From Zoroaster sp. YZ-2022 (Eukaryota; Echinodermata; Asteroidea; Forcipulatida; Zoroasteridae), in contig CM055823.1 in NCBI GenBank assembly GCA_029582265.1, forward strand, positions 21,897,290-21,961,289: a stretch of DNA of 64,000 nt. The letters are read 5' to 3'. The position numbers and the translations under genes are program-made. Under the pieces are notes generated by a model. It worked only from the letters and a program-made list of their open reading frames with translations, was not told the origin of the DNA and did not search any database. Below, one piece after another: positions 35,111-46,720 of this stretch. Each line of letters begins with the position of its first letter. The first letter of the stretch is position 1.

Positions 35111-38100
35111 CGTTTCCCACTTAAATTAAAAAAAAGGACAGGTTTCATTTTTTTTTTTTGGGTTTTGGGTTAAAAAAAAAAATTAAATATCCGGGAGTAA
35201 CAAAATTCTGTGACAAAAAAACAAATCTTTTTCTTTTTCTTTTTAAAAAAGGGCTTTTTCCACAAAATCTCTTGTTTGGTTTATGATTTTCCCGATCTTC
35301 TCACTATAACCGGGTTTTAAGTGACTCCCCTGCAGGCTTTTTACTCTACAGTACACTCACTGGGCCCGAGGGTCTGCCCCTTTGTCAGTACTAAATAATT
35401 TGTGATTCAACCACTGTGGTTGTTTTCCCCCTCAATTTCGAAAAAGAACCCAGGAAAAGGTATTTAGTTTCATGTTTTGGTTTATCTTTAGTTGGAAATA
35501 AACGGTCAACATGAACACTTCTGATTTTGTCCCCCCAGTTCCAAATATCTTTTTTACCCACATCCCAAAATGTCCCAACATCCCATTTGCTTTTTACGAG
35601 GGTTGAGGGCTGGGAAAACAACTTTCTCATCTGGCTCAAAACCCCCCCTTTTTTTTTTTGGGCAAGTGGCTTTTAGGGACTGTTGTTTTCAACCCGAGGC
35701 CTTTGGGGTTTAACAAGACTTGGGTTTTTCTGAGCCCTTCTTATCAACTTCTGCAGGTGTGAACCTTTTTCGGTGTGGTTTTAAATTTTTTATTTAAAAG
35801 AAAAATAAAACGATGTTTCATACTGAGCTTAAAACACCCCCGCAAAACCTGTTTCTTGGGGGCTTTTTAACAATTCTGACCCACCTTTTTGGGTGCCCTT
35901 TTAGGGTGGGGGGCCGAAGAAAAGTATGTTTTCCAACGGAAGGGTTTTAATTCTTTTAACAATTTGGAAAGAAAAATGGGGGCCCATTATCGAAACAAGT
36001 TCTTCAGGTCCCAGGGGAAACAAATATTGGTCTCAACTTTTATCTACAATCGCCAGTATTTTGGCTTAATTTATGCTTAACCTCAATCCATTTAAGGGCT
36101 ATCTACCGGGAATTAAAATGATCACCCTTTTCCAAAAAACTCATGAACCTCTGAAAGGGTTTCCCGGGAGACCAGGGTTGCAGTGGTGTTTTTTGGGGGT
36201 TTTTTTTCGGGAATTTTTGGGATGCCCATTTGCTTACAAATTCAATTTCACTGTCAATACCCTGGGGGCCCCAAAAAATTCTGGGGATTGACCCCTACTC
36301 ACCAAAACCGGATGTTGGGATGAAATTCAGACATAAATTTTTTTCTCAATGACCTTGGTATTACCACTCTATAACCCCCCTAATGCATCCCCGCTCACAG
36401 GACAACTCTGACATCTATTATGAAAACTTTTTAAATCTGTGCTCAACCACTATCTTTTCAGTCCAACCGTTTAATGTCTGTTCATAGCCCTCTTAAATTT
36501 TCCCTGTGTTTCCGTTTCAATTTCTGGGGTTTCAGGAAAATCATCTACAACATTCAAAGTGTAGATTGAGTTCTCGGGTTTGGGCATCAGAGTTCTCTAG
36601 GAACCCGGGCAAAAGATCTGGGAACCGCGTTGGGAACCGATACTCAAACCCCATGGGCCCCGGGGCAACAGGATTCCCCCGTTTCATCCCCCAGGGCCCG
36701 TTGGGAATATGACTTGGGAAAAAATTTTGCCAGGGTTTGATCGGGCACTAATGTGAAGGCCCCGCCCCAAAAAGATGGGAAATTCTTTATTCCAAAAACG
36801 GGCCCGGGAAAAATTTTTTCTATCTTGGGGAAATTGGGGTTTACCCCAAAAAGGCCGGGCCCCAAAAAAAAGGGTTCTCCCGTCCGCCCTCCCTGACGGG
36901 AGATCCCCCCACCTACACCGTTTTAAGCATCACCCAAAAAGGGTTTTCCTTTGCGGTTGTGTCGAAAAAGGAGTTTTTCCTTGCCAAGTTTTTTTGAGGT
37001 ATCCCTATGCGATTTTTTTCCTTTTCCCCCCTCCCTTTTAGATCTTTAAAAGAGAATGCAATGGCTGTGGGGGCGGTTTCAAAATGGGAAAAGGGAACTA
37101 AATTTGTTTGAACATTGTTGGGCTCGGATTCACAAGGGCCTTTTTAAATTTTTGCCTTTTCGGGGGGTCCCCTTTTGGGATCTACTTTAGGTTTGGGTAG
37201 ACCACTTCAATTCGGCCCAATGCCCTTTGCTTTGTCCCCGGGGGTTTTTCGCTCTCAAGTGTTAAAAGGGCCCCGCTGGGGTTTCCGGGGGTTCCCTTCC
37301 CTGCCCCACCGTGGGTATTGGGAGGTCATCCCGATTGCACGATATGGTATGCCCGCAAAATCTTATCCAAAGACAGACTGGGAAGATTTTGGGACTTCCC
37401 CCATAAGGGGGTTTTTTATATGAATATGGGGTTTTGGGGTTGGGTGGTCCTAAGGTTAAATTACGTATTTCGGGGCAAAATCCCCCCTTTTTGAAACTTT
37501 TGATCCCGGTTTATGGGTTTGCCGTCAACTGGGGGTTTTTAATTTGACTTTGTATCACCGCCAAAGTCAACAATTTTGTCGTTCAAAATTTTCTACCACT
37601 GGTGTTGCCCAATCCTTTTTTGTTTTTAACGGGGACTTATTTGCCCAACTTTTCAAGTTCCTCCCCCCTTGTTGCTTTTAATGCCAAAGGTACCGGGCTC
37701 GGGTTTTCAGGGACACTGGGTTCCCCATCTTGTCTTAGCAATGGTGCGGGGTACCCCGGGTACCGTAACTATCGGGAAAAAGTTCTGCATATTTATCAAC
37801 TTTAATTTTACGCGGGCCCGTCCTTTTCAAGGGGGCAAATGTTGCGGTAGCGGGGATGATGGGCAGTGGCCCGACGACCCGTGCTGAAACTTCCACCCTT
37901 TCCCCATGTTCCGGGGGCCCCCCGGTAGGGTTTTTTGCGGGCCCACCTTGGCGGAGCCCAAACTTGGTTTTTATACGTGTCTTTTTCCCCGAAAGGAACA
38001 GTTCTGCAGTATCGGCAAGATATCAATTAACGGGCCGAACCCAAAAGTTGGGTTTTAAAGTCTTCGTGGCTGGTTGGAAACTTATCGATGTTGGGTTTCA

Positions 38101-39179
38101 TAAATGGTGTCCAAAAAGTTCATCTCCATCTGGGCCCCCCTCCGTTTTGAACCCCTTTTTGGAAGGGTTGACGCTTTTTTTTCCCCAAAAGGTTGTTTCC
38201 CTTTGTTTTAGCCTTCTATTTGCGGGGGGGGGACCTTTTTTTGGGGGTTTAACGCCCAAAAATTTTACACACGAATGAAAGTGATTACCACCGATAACAA
38301 CTGGCTGGGAAATTATTCTCCCCCGAAATTTGGTTGAGGGTTTTGCGCCTTTTTTGGCCCCCAAAAGCTTTTTGAAAAATGAACGGGGTTGGGTTTTTGG
38401 TGGGCGAAAAATCCGGCATTCTTTTTATGCCATCTCCATTGTGGAATATCTTATGCTTTTCAAATGTGAGGTCTGTGGGATTAAAAATTTGGGTTTTAAT
38501 TTGCTTTATCCACAACCCAAACCTCTGTCCGTAATGCCCGGGCAAAAAGGGCAAAATTAAGTTTTTTACATTCCGTTTCTGGTTTTTTGTGCCAAAGCCT
38601 CAGCGATTTCCAGAGGGTTTGGGTTGAAAAAGTTCCAATTCTCCACAATCTTTTAAGGCCCTCCTTTTTCCCTTTTTAGGGGCCCAAGGGGATTTACAAG
38701 TGTGTTTTAGACTTCCCCACCCCCGGGGAACAAATCGCTTTCCGGGGTTCTCCCGGGGGATTTGGCATTAACTCCCCCCTTCACCGCTTGTCTCCGTGAT
38801 TTTTGTTTGGCCCTAAAGAAAAGTCGCCTTTCCCTATAAAACTAAAAAGGTTTCCCTTAAAAAAATTTTTCCGTGGGCCCAGGTTTCCCAGAGCCGTGGA
38901 CACCGCCATCTTGTCCCAGTGCTTTGTGACCCTTGACCTGCCAATTTGGGTTTTCCCCCCGAAAATTCCTTTCCCGTGGGTTTTGGGATGTTTTCGGCCG
39001 GGTGTGTGTGTGTGGCCCTAAACATTGGGGCTGAACTGGGGTGACAAGAAAAATTTCCCAAAAAAAGCTGATTGGGCTGTTTTGGTGCAGCAAATCCCCC
39101 AAAAAATTAGCTTCGCCCGTAAAAGCTTCCCGGGGATCTCGACCAAAAAACAGTCTGAGATCCCATCCTCCCCAATTTT
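35111..39179. other. corrupted, GC-richer sequence, no feature recognised
   Basis: From about 36.1 to 39.1 kb GC content rises, mainly through long C and G runs. Several frames exceed 70 codons, but their composition (Gly, Pro, Phe, Lys) is that expected from homopolymers. I see no domain. Confidence 0.4.
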
Positions 39180-39324
39180 TAATGTTCCTTAAAAAAAAAG
39201 AACATTTCTGACTTTTTTACCAATATCTTCCAAAATACTTTATTACAAAACTATTAAAAAAACAAACCCCCAATTTATTAACATAATGTGAATATACAAT
39301 CAAAATTAAACCCTACCAAACCTT
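39180..39324. repeat. flank copy of the dispersed repeat
   Basis: AATGTTCCTTAAAAAAAAAG, then CCAAAATACTTTATTACAAAACTATT and TTATTAACATAATGTGAATA, parallels 34981-35100. Confidence 0.55.
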
Positions 39325-39705
39325 ACTTGCCCCAACAATGTTGTGGGGTATCGAACCATCATCAAAATCAGACCTGCCAATCCCTTGTGTCCCAAAAATG
39401 TTGTGGGTTATTGAACCCTCACCAAAAACAGACCCAAACCCAAACCTTCCCTGTTTAACAATTTGTTTGGGGTTTTTGAACCATCATCAAAACAGACCAT
39501 AACCCAAACCCTTTCCCTTCCCAACAATGTTGTGGGGGTTTCGAACCATCAAAACAACCCCAATCCTTCCATGTGTCCCAACAATGTGGGGGGGTATCTT
39601 TAAAATTTTCAAAAACAGACCATCCTTTAAAACCTTTTCCCTGTCCCAACAATTTGGGGATCTTTAAACCCCATGAAAACAGACCAAAACTTAATTTTTA
39701 CATGT
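39325..39705. repeat. tandem repeat, about 64-bp unit, about six copies
   Basis: The consensus runs CCCAACAATGTTGTGGGG, TATCGAACCATCATCAAAA, CAGACC, then CCAAACCCTTCCATGTGT. Copies start at about 39331, 39390, 39455, 39520, 39577 and 39645. The core AACAATGTTGTGGGG carries a small palindrome, ACAATGTTGT. Variation between copies is partly sequencing error. Confidence 0.75.
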
Positions 39706-41073
39706 ATGGGACAAATTTTGTACAAAGCTGCATTAAAAGGGAAATTTCCTTTACTTTTTTAAAATTTTATTCTTTTTATTTTTTTTAAAAAAAATATGAT
39801 TTTTTTTTCCAAAAGGGATTCTTTTTATGTTTTTGAGCCCCGCGGTTCGATTTGTTTTTTAAAAAGGAGTAAAAAATCAAAACAGTTAATTTGTTGATCC
39901 TTTTTTCAAAGGGAAGAAATTTTTATTAGTTTTTCCCCAAAAAATTTCAAAATATATGGCCCCTTTAAGAAAAATAACGAATTTAAAATTGAATAAAAAA
40001 TTGTCAACTGCAACAGTTTTAAAAGAATAAAAAATTTGTCCCTTTAAAAGTCCCAAAATTTAAGAAAATATCATGATGCAAAGTAATACAATATTAATGG
40101 AAAAAACAAAAAAGCTTCTTAATAATCAAGAAGGGTAATATAATAAAGATATGTCACAAGCAAATTTTAGTGGTGTAAATTACAGTTTATCAGAACGGGT
40201 TTAAATAGAGTAAATAAAAGGGCAGAAATTTTTGGACATTAAAAAAATTGAATCCCAAAAATTTAAAAAACCGAAAACTGTAAACCCTTTTTTAACCTAT
40301 GGGAAATTTTCTCCAAAAAAAGGTTGCTAATTGGGGCCTATAGGAGATAGGGAAAGGAACGAGTTCCAAAAAGGACCCACTGGGGAAAAGGAGGGGACAA
40401 GGGCCCCTTTTAAGGGGGCCCCATTTAGGTTTAGCTTTAAGAAATTTTGTTGAAAAAGGGGTTAAAGGGGAGTCCAAATTAGGGGGAAATCCAATTCCCC
40501 AATTAATTTTTGGGTTAATCATTATAGATCTGGGCATTTGATCAGAACTTTAGCCTGAATAAATTATGAAGCAAGCCAAAGGGCCTTTTCAATTTTAAAA
40601 AAGGGGCCCTTTAACCTTCAAAAAAATTAATCCAATTTACAAAACCCAAGAAATTTAAAAATTTTTTAAAGGAGAAAAAAATGAATTTGTTTAGAGTTCC
40701 ACTTAACAGATAAAGTTAACATAACGGAAAACATTAGGGAAATGTGTGTATGGATTGTTACTACTGATGATATTGGGAAGTTTTTGGGAAAAAATATGAT
40801 TTCATTTTGATGTTAATTTTTGGATTGTTTTAAAAGTATGGGGCCGTCTCACGGCAGTGGGATGGAGGGACTGGTAACAATCATGAAGATGATGCGAATG
40901 AGTTTACACTGTGCGGAAAAAATGACTGTTTTTTTTAAAAAGGAAATTTTTTCTTCTTATTGAAGTAGATAGATTCTTTTTTTTCATTTATTTCCGTAAG
41001 GAAAGCCACACAAAATATTCCATTACCCTTTGGGGCTCCCTTGTAAATGAAATGATGCAAGTTTTACACATCT
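39706..41073. other. AT-rich sequence, noise declining, no gene seen
   Basis: Corrupted up to about 40.7 kb, then more normal sequence to the start of the satellite. Nothing recognisable. Confidence 0.4.
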
Positions 41074-42506
41074 TCTGTTTAATCCCCTTCTGAGTAGGTT
41101 TAGGGGGGATGGTATATTGTTTACACCCTTTTCTGAGTGGGTTTATTATGGTAAGAGCATCCCCCTTCTAAGGTTTTTTGGGGGTGTGTATATATTGTTT
41201 AGCATCCCCCTTCGAGTAGGTTTTTTGGGATGTAGTATATTTAGCATCCCCCTTCTAGAGTAGGTTTTTTTGGGGGTGTATAATTTGTTTAGCATCCCCT
41301 TCTGAGTGGGTTTTATTGGGGGGGAATATATTGTTTAGCATCCCCTTTTCTAAGGTTTATTGGGGGGGTTTATATTTTTTCCGCCCTTCATAGGTTTATT
41401 GGGGTGTATATATTGTTTAATGCCTTCTGAGTGGGTTTTTATTGGGGTGTAGATTTTTTTTAGCATCCCCCTTCTGAGAGGTTTAGGGGTAGTAATTTGT
41501 TTGCCCCTCGAGAGGTTATTGGGGGTATAATTTGTTTGTGCCCCTCGGGAGAGGTTTATTGGGGGTATAATTTTTTTAATCCCCCTTCGAGAGGTTTTTT
41601 GGGGGTGTATATATTGTTTAAGCCCCTTCGGAGTAGGTTTATTGGGGTATATATTTTTTAGCATGCCCCTCTGAGGGTTTATTGTTATATTGTTTAGTGC
41701 CCTTCGAGGGGTTTTAAAAGTGTAGATATATTGTTTAGCATGCCCTTCTGAGAGGTTTAGGGGGGTGTAGTAAAATTTTTTTTTAAACCCCCCCTTCTGA
41801 GTAGGTTTATTGGGTGTAGTATATTGTTTAGATGCCCTTCTGAGTGGTTTATTGGGTGTAGTATATTGTTTACATGCCCTTCTGAGTAGGTTTTTTGGGG
41901 TAGTATATTGTTTAGCATGCCCTTCGAGTAGGTTTATTGGGGATGAGTAATTGTTTAGTACTTGAGAGGTTTATTGTGTATATATTTTTTTATCCCCTTC
42001 TGAGTAGGTTTATTGGGGTGTAGAAATATTGTTAGCATGCCCTCTGAGAGGTTTATTGGGATGTAGTATATATTTTTACTGCTCTTCTGAGAGGTTATTG
42101 GGTGAGTATATTGTTTAGCATGCCCCTTCTGATGGGTTTATTGGGGTAGTATATATTGTTTAGCATGCCCTTTCTGAGTAGGTTTATTGGGTAGTATATA
42201 TTGTTTAGCATGCCCTTCTGAGTAGGTTTATTGGAGTAGTATATTGTTAGCATGCCTCTATGAGAGGTTTATTGGGATGTATATATTTTTTTACATGCCT
42301 TTCTGATAGTTTTTTGGGGTGTAGTATATATTGTTTAGCATGCCCTTCGGGAGTAGGTTTATTGGGGTGTAGTATATTGTTTATGCCTTCTGAGTAGGTT
42401 TATTGGGATGTATATATTGTTTAGCATGCCCTTCTGAGTAGGTTTATTGGGGTGTAGTATATATTGTTTTGCGTGTCTTCTATGAGTAGGTTTATTGGGG
42501 ATGTAG
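41074..42506. repeat. satellite array A, about 46-bp unit
   Basis: About 30 tandem units run CTTCTGAGTAGGTTTATTGG, then GGTGTAGTATATATTGTTTA and GCATGCCC. The variant word TTTAGCATGCCC marks this array. Many units lack bases in the TATATA or GGGG parts, which looks like consensus error on top of real divergence. No coding potential. Confidence 0.93.
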
Positions 42507-42508
42507 TA

Positions 42509-42698
42509 ACAGGGATCAAAAAAAGGTAACCAATTCAGGGGTTATATGCCAAGGTTATTTAGTTTGACAATTATGTAGGTACCAAAGAAGGGGAACTCAG
42601 CTTCCATTGATACTTTATTGACCCATTGTGTCAAAATGACCGAGTACATTGTTATTAAAAATGACAATTAAACGTTTTTTGCAAGTTTGGGTAATCAG
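42509..42698. repeat. mariner TIR, left
   Basis: 190 bases, reverse complementary to 43960-44153 with scattered mismatches. Confidence 0.85.
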
Positions 42699-42779
42699 CA
42701 AGGCAGGATAATTAGTGAAAGTCAGTATGATAAACCAGATTTTCAGAATGACTGGACATTATCAAGAAGAATTCTTCTA

Positions 42780-43816
42780 ACATTCCCCTTTTTATGCACC
42801 CACACCTTCAACATGTCCACCTCCCCTTTGAAAAAGCGGGACAGCATTTACATGTCCTGCACTGCTCGCCTCACCATAGCCGGATTATTGCGAAGCATCA
42901 CTCATCAAACGCCCTGCAATTCATCAAGATCACGGGAGGAGGAAACACCTTTTTTCTTCAAATGTCCCCAAAGGAAATAGTCATGGTGTGAGGTCAGGTG
43001 ATTGGGCCATTCCACCTCATGGTTGACGGCTGGCGACTGCTCGCCAAAGAGTTCCCCAGACGATCTCGACAACGATAAGGCGAAGTTGGGGTGCCATCTT
43101 GGCCCACCAGAGTTGTCGAAGACCCCACAACCTGTCGCCAGTGTCCCCAGCCGCGGGAAAAAGTTATCATTGAGCATCTGCAGAACATGTTACCATTGAC
43201 ATTCCTTTGAAAGAAAACGTCCGATCAGCTGACCACTCCACAAAGTCCTAACCAAACAGTCCACTTGTGTCAACCCATGTTAACCTCAAAATTGAATTTG
43301 GGTGTCTTGTTGGTATATTCAAGAACATTAGCGTATTGACCTGCGCTCATGGAGAAAGCAGTTCGTCACGATTACTAGATTCCGGAAAATTGACTTTCTC
43401 GCAGGGGCTATAAACCCATCTGGCAAACGCCAGCCTTCTAGCAAAATCTCCTGGTGTTGATGTGGGATGTGAACTGATAGGGATGCTGGTGGAGGTCCAA
43501 CCGTGATTCTTTTGGGAATGTCGCCAAGGCAATTCAGCCCATTTCCCCTTTTGCGCTGGTGTCCCTAGGATGCCCCAAAAAGGGCTGCCTTACTGCTGCA
43601 ATATTCCCCTTCTGATTGCCCGTGCGCCCCTGCCAGAATTCTTGTTGGTTGAGGCTAGTGCCATACTTTTGATATTTTCAACATTCCCCAGATGGTTTTG
43701 GCGTTGGGGCTACCGCTCTGGGAACGCTCGAAAGCTTTCCTGAGTTTGCTGCAACTGTGAGTTTGGTGAAATGTTGTAATCACAAAAACTCGCTGTTCAG
43801 TCGTTAGTTGTACCAT
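42780..43816 (-). pseudogene. mariner-like transposase, inactivated
   Basis: From ATG at 43816 the minus strand reads MVQLTTEQRVFVITTFHQTH and continues into an HTH-type N-terminal region (FERSQSGSPNAKTIW). A middle segment has PGDFARRLAFARWVYSPCEKV (about 43410-43470) and a degenerate SDE-like catalytic region. The C-terminal motif WPNHLTSHHDYFLWGHLKKK (about 42950-43015) corresponds to the WP..SPDL.P.DFFLWG signature around the last catalytic Asp. Stops and frameshifts occur throughout. The encoded length of about 325-345 residues fits mariner transposases. Confidence 0.87.
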
Positions 43817-43959
43817 CTTTCCAACTACCTGTCCCTAAACCCAGGCCCTTCTTAAATACCCAACTTGAAGAAAAGGATGTCAACAGACACCGCCCCAGTT
43901 TAAAAATCTACATAATCATCTAGGCAGTCAAGTGATGCGCCCATTTGACTCCCTTTGAA

Positions 43960-44153
43960 CTGATTACCCAAACTTGCAAAATGTGATTTGAATTTCCATT
44001 TTCAAAACAATGTACTCGCCATGTGTGACAGCAATGGATCGATACAGGTATCAATGGAAAGCTGAGGAGTTCTCTCTTTTGGGACATCATGAAATTGTCA
44101 AACTAATAACCCATGGATAACCCTGAATTGATTACCTTTTTTTATAATGGACG
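43960..44153. repeat. mariner TIR, right
   Basis: 194 bases, reverse complementary to 42509-42698. Satellite resumes immediately after the TA at 44154. Confidence 0.85.
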
Positions 44154-44155
44154 TA

Positions 44156-46135
44156 TATTGTTTAGCATGCCCTTCTGAGTAGGTTTATTGGGATTGTATA
44201 TATTGTTTTTCATGCCCTTTTGAGTAGGTTTATTGGGATGTAGTATATATTGTTTTGGATGCCCCCTTTTGGGGTAGGTTTATTGGGTGTAGTATATATT
44301 GTTTTATGTCTCCTCTGGAGTAGGTTTATTGGGGTGTAGTATATATTGCTTTGATGCCCTTCTGAGTAGGTTTATTGGGGTGTGTAATATTGTTTTATGT
44401 TCTTCTGAGTAGGTTTATTGGGATGTAGTATATTGTTTCATGGCCCTCCCGAGTAGGTTTATTAGATGGTTTTATTGTTTTATGGCCCCTTCTGAGAGGT
44501 TTATTGGGGGTGTAGTATATATTTTTTATGCCTTCCCGAGATAGGTTATTGGGGTGTAGTATATATTGTTTTTGCGTCCCTTTTGAGTAGGTTTATTGGG
44601 GGGTAGTATATATTGTTTGGCCCTTCTATGAGTAGGTTTATTGGGGTGTAGTATATATTGTTTATGCCCTTCTATGAGTAGGTTATTGTGTAGATTGTTT
44701 TATGTGTCCTTTTGGGGTAGGTTTATTTGGGGGAGATATATTGCTTCATGGTCCTTCGAGTAGGCTTATTGGGGTGTAGTATATATTGCTTTTTTGCGTT
44801 CCTTTTGAGGTTATTGGGTGTAGTTTTATTGTTTATGGCCCTTCTGGGGTAGGTTTATTGGGGAGTATATATTTTTTTATGTGTCCTTCTGGGGTAGGTT
44901 TATTGGGATGTAGTTTTATTGTTTATGGTCCTTTTGAGTAGGTTTATTGGGGTGTAGTATATATTGTTTCATGCGTGTCCTTCATGAGTAGGTTTATTGG
45001 AGTGAGTAGATATTGCTTTATGCTCTTCTATGAGTAGGTTTTTGGGTGTGTATATATTGTTTGCCTCTCTATGAGAGGTTTATTGGGGTAGTATATATTG
45101 TTTTGTGGCCTCTGAGTAGGTTCATTGGGGGTAGTATATATTTTTTAAGGTCTCCCTTTTGAGTAGGCTATAGGGGTGTAGTATATATTGCTTTATGCGT
45201 CCTTCTGAGTAGGTTCATTGGTAGTATATATTGTTTTATGGCCCTTCTGAGTAGGTTCATTGGGGTATAGTATATATTGCTTTTTGTGCCTTCTGAGTAG
45301 GTTCATTGGGGATAGTATATATTGCTTATGGCCCCTTCTGAGTAGGCTTATAGGGGTGGTTTTATATTGCTTTATGTGCCCCTTCTGAGTAGGTTTATTA
45401 TATATTGTTTTATGTGCCTCCCATGAGTAGGTTTATTGGGGTGTAGTGTTTTTTGGCCTCTTTGAGTAGGTTTATAGGGTATAAGCCCTTCTAATGAGTA
45501 GGTTTATTGGGATGTGTATATATTGCTTTATGGTTCCTTCTGAGTAGGTTTATTGGGGTGTAGTATATTGTTTCATGGCCCTCCAAGGGGTAGGTTTATT
45601 GGAGTGTAGGGAATTGTTTTATGGGCCTCCCATGAGTAGGTTTATTGGAGGTAGTGTTTTGGCCCTCTTGAGTAGGTTAAGGTGGTAGTATGCCTTCTAT
45701 GAGTAGGTTTATTGAGGTAGAAAGGCATCGAATATATACAAAAAAATATTCAATAACTCATTAGAAGGAGTACAAAATACAAAACTAATAACCACCCAGA
45801 GGGACAAAAACCACCCCACAGAAGTGTAGTATGTATTGTTTATGGTCCCTTCTATGAGTAGGTTTATTGGGATGTATATATTGTTTTGCATGCCCTTCTG
45901 AGTAGGTTTATTGGGGTGTAGTTTTATTGTTTTATGGGCCTTCTATGAGTAGGTTTATTGGGATGTAGTATATATTGTTTTATGGCCCCTTCTGGGGTAG
46001 GTTTATTGGGTGTAGTATATATTGTTTTTATGTTCTTCTGAGTAGGTTTATTAGTGTATATTTATTTTATGGCCTTCTATGAGTAGGTTTATTGGGTGTA
46101 GTATATATTGTTTTATGGTCTCTGAGTAGATTTAT
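44156..46135. repeat. satellite array B, about 46-bp unit, second variant
   Basis: The same satellite as 41074-42506, about 40 units, but most units read TATTGTTTTATGGCCCTTCT instead of TATTGTTTAGCATGCCCTTCT. The first unit after the mariner is still of the A type, so the element inserted inside A-type sequence close to the A/B boundary. Confidence 0.92.
45715..45828. other. non-satellite interruption inside array B
   Basis: About 110 bases (GGTAGAAAGGCATCGAATAT onward, including ATACAAAACTAATAACCACC) do not match the satellite unit, which resumes at GTGTAGTATGTATTG. No TIR or coding signal was seen. It may be a small insertion or part of an older flanking sequence. Confidence 0.6.
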
Positions 46136-46139
46136 TTAT

Positions 46140-46720
46140 ATATTATAACACCTCATACATAGATTCTGTCTTAGGATTAGTTGACAGCGTCACATGGTGT
46201 TCACTATTTTACTGTAATGCCAGAAAACAAGGAAAGACTAGCCCATGGCAACCAATAAACCCTAGCCCATGAAATTGGTCTAAACACATTAATGCTATTG
46301 TTACAACATGAATAAATACGTGTTACAGAAGTGCTACTGTGTCAAGTTAATGAAAGTCATGTCACTATGAAACAGGAAATGCCTGAAACCTTTGTAGTAG
46401 TCAAAATGTCTGAAATTGCACAAAAGGCTTCAATTTCAGACATTTTATGAATGGACTCAGGTGAGGGATTAAATTTCAGACATTTAAATGTCTGAAATTG
46501 ATGTCAGGACTACTTTTCAGACATTTGGGCTATAAGATCTGACCTCCTTAATCCCTCATTGTTAAGTAAATGTCTGAAATTTAAGTCTCCCATTATGTAA
46601 GGATTAACAGGTCTTTTGTTAACTATATCTTTGAAACCAGTGAAAATGTCTGAAATTTAATTTGATTATTGACTATGTGTGCAGGTTAACCATAGACTAA
46701 CCACAGACCAACTGTTTTCC
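46140..46720 (+). repeat. inverted-repeat arm, left, rich in TGTCTGAAAT words
   Basis: This arm is the reverse complement of 48050-48460. Matching words include TTATAACACC and ATAGATTCTG near the outer end, CACTATGAAAC, TTTTCAGACATTTGGGCTA, AAATTTCAGACATTTAAATG, TATCTTTGAA.CCAGTGAAAA, and TTTGACTATGTGTG at the inner end. The right arm lacks about 145 bases near the outer end and is corrupted. Confidence 0.75.
46472..46499. repeat. perfect 28-base palindrome
   Basis: AATTTCAGACATTTAAATG followed by TCTGAAATT reads identically on both strands. Half-words ATGTCTGAAAT or ATTTCAGACAT occur at least six further times in both orientations between 46400 and 46660. Confidence 0.9.

Larger units (their letters stand above)
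12361..41000. other. low-accuracy consensus block with homopolymer drift
   Basis: Almost every few bases there is a run such as CCCC, GGGG, AAAA or TTTT, and blocks like GGGCCC and AAATTT abound. The copy of the LINE at 12811-14594 can be compared with its clean relative at 57784-61265. Differences are mainly substitutions that make a base equal to its neighbour, plus small indels. For example, the YADD codons and flanks of the clean copy (58723-58734) have become CACCCCTGATGACC. I therefore read this block as poorly polished long-read consensus. Reading frames in it should not be annotated as genes. Similar texture returns at about 47.8-50.2 and 54.1-57.4 kb. Confidence 0.85.
42509..44153 (-). 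mobile_element. mariner/Tc1-superfamily DNA transposon inserted in the satellite
   Basis: A 1645-bp element lies between TA dinucleotides at 42507-42508 and 44154-44155, in the middle of satellite sequence. Its TIRs are long: left 42509-42698 and right 43960-44153. They align as AAAAAAAGGTAA.CAATTCAG, TAGTTTGACAATT, TCAGCTTTCCATTGATAC, GAGTACATTGTT and TTTGCAAGTTTGGGTAATCAG. A decayed mariner-type transposase is encoded on the minus strand between them. TA target choice and transposase type agree with the superfamily; most mariners have much shorter TIRs. Confidence 0.9.

Noticed and set aside
37856..38278. 140-codon frame as a gene
   Set aside because: Phe, Gly and Pro runs are explained by T, G and C homopolymers; no motif is recognisable.
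41074..46135. CRISPR-like array
   Set aside because: Units are contiguous with no unique spacers, and the context is an animal satellite with a mariner insertion.
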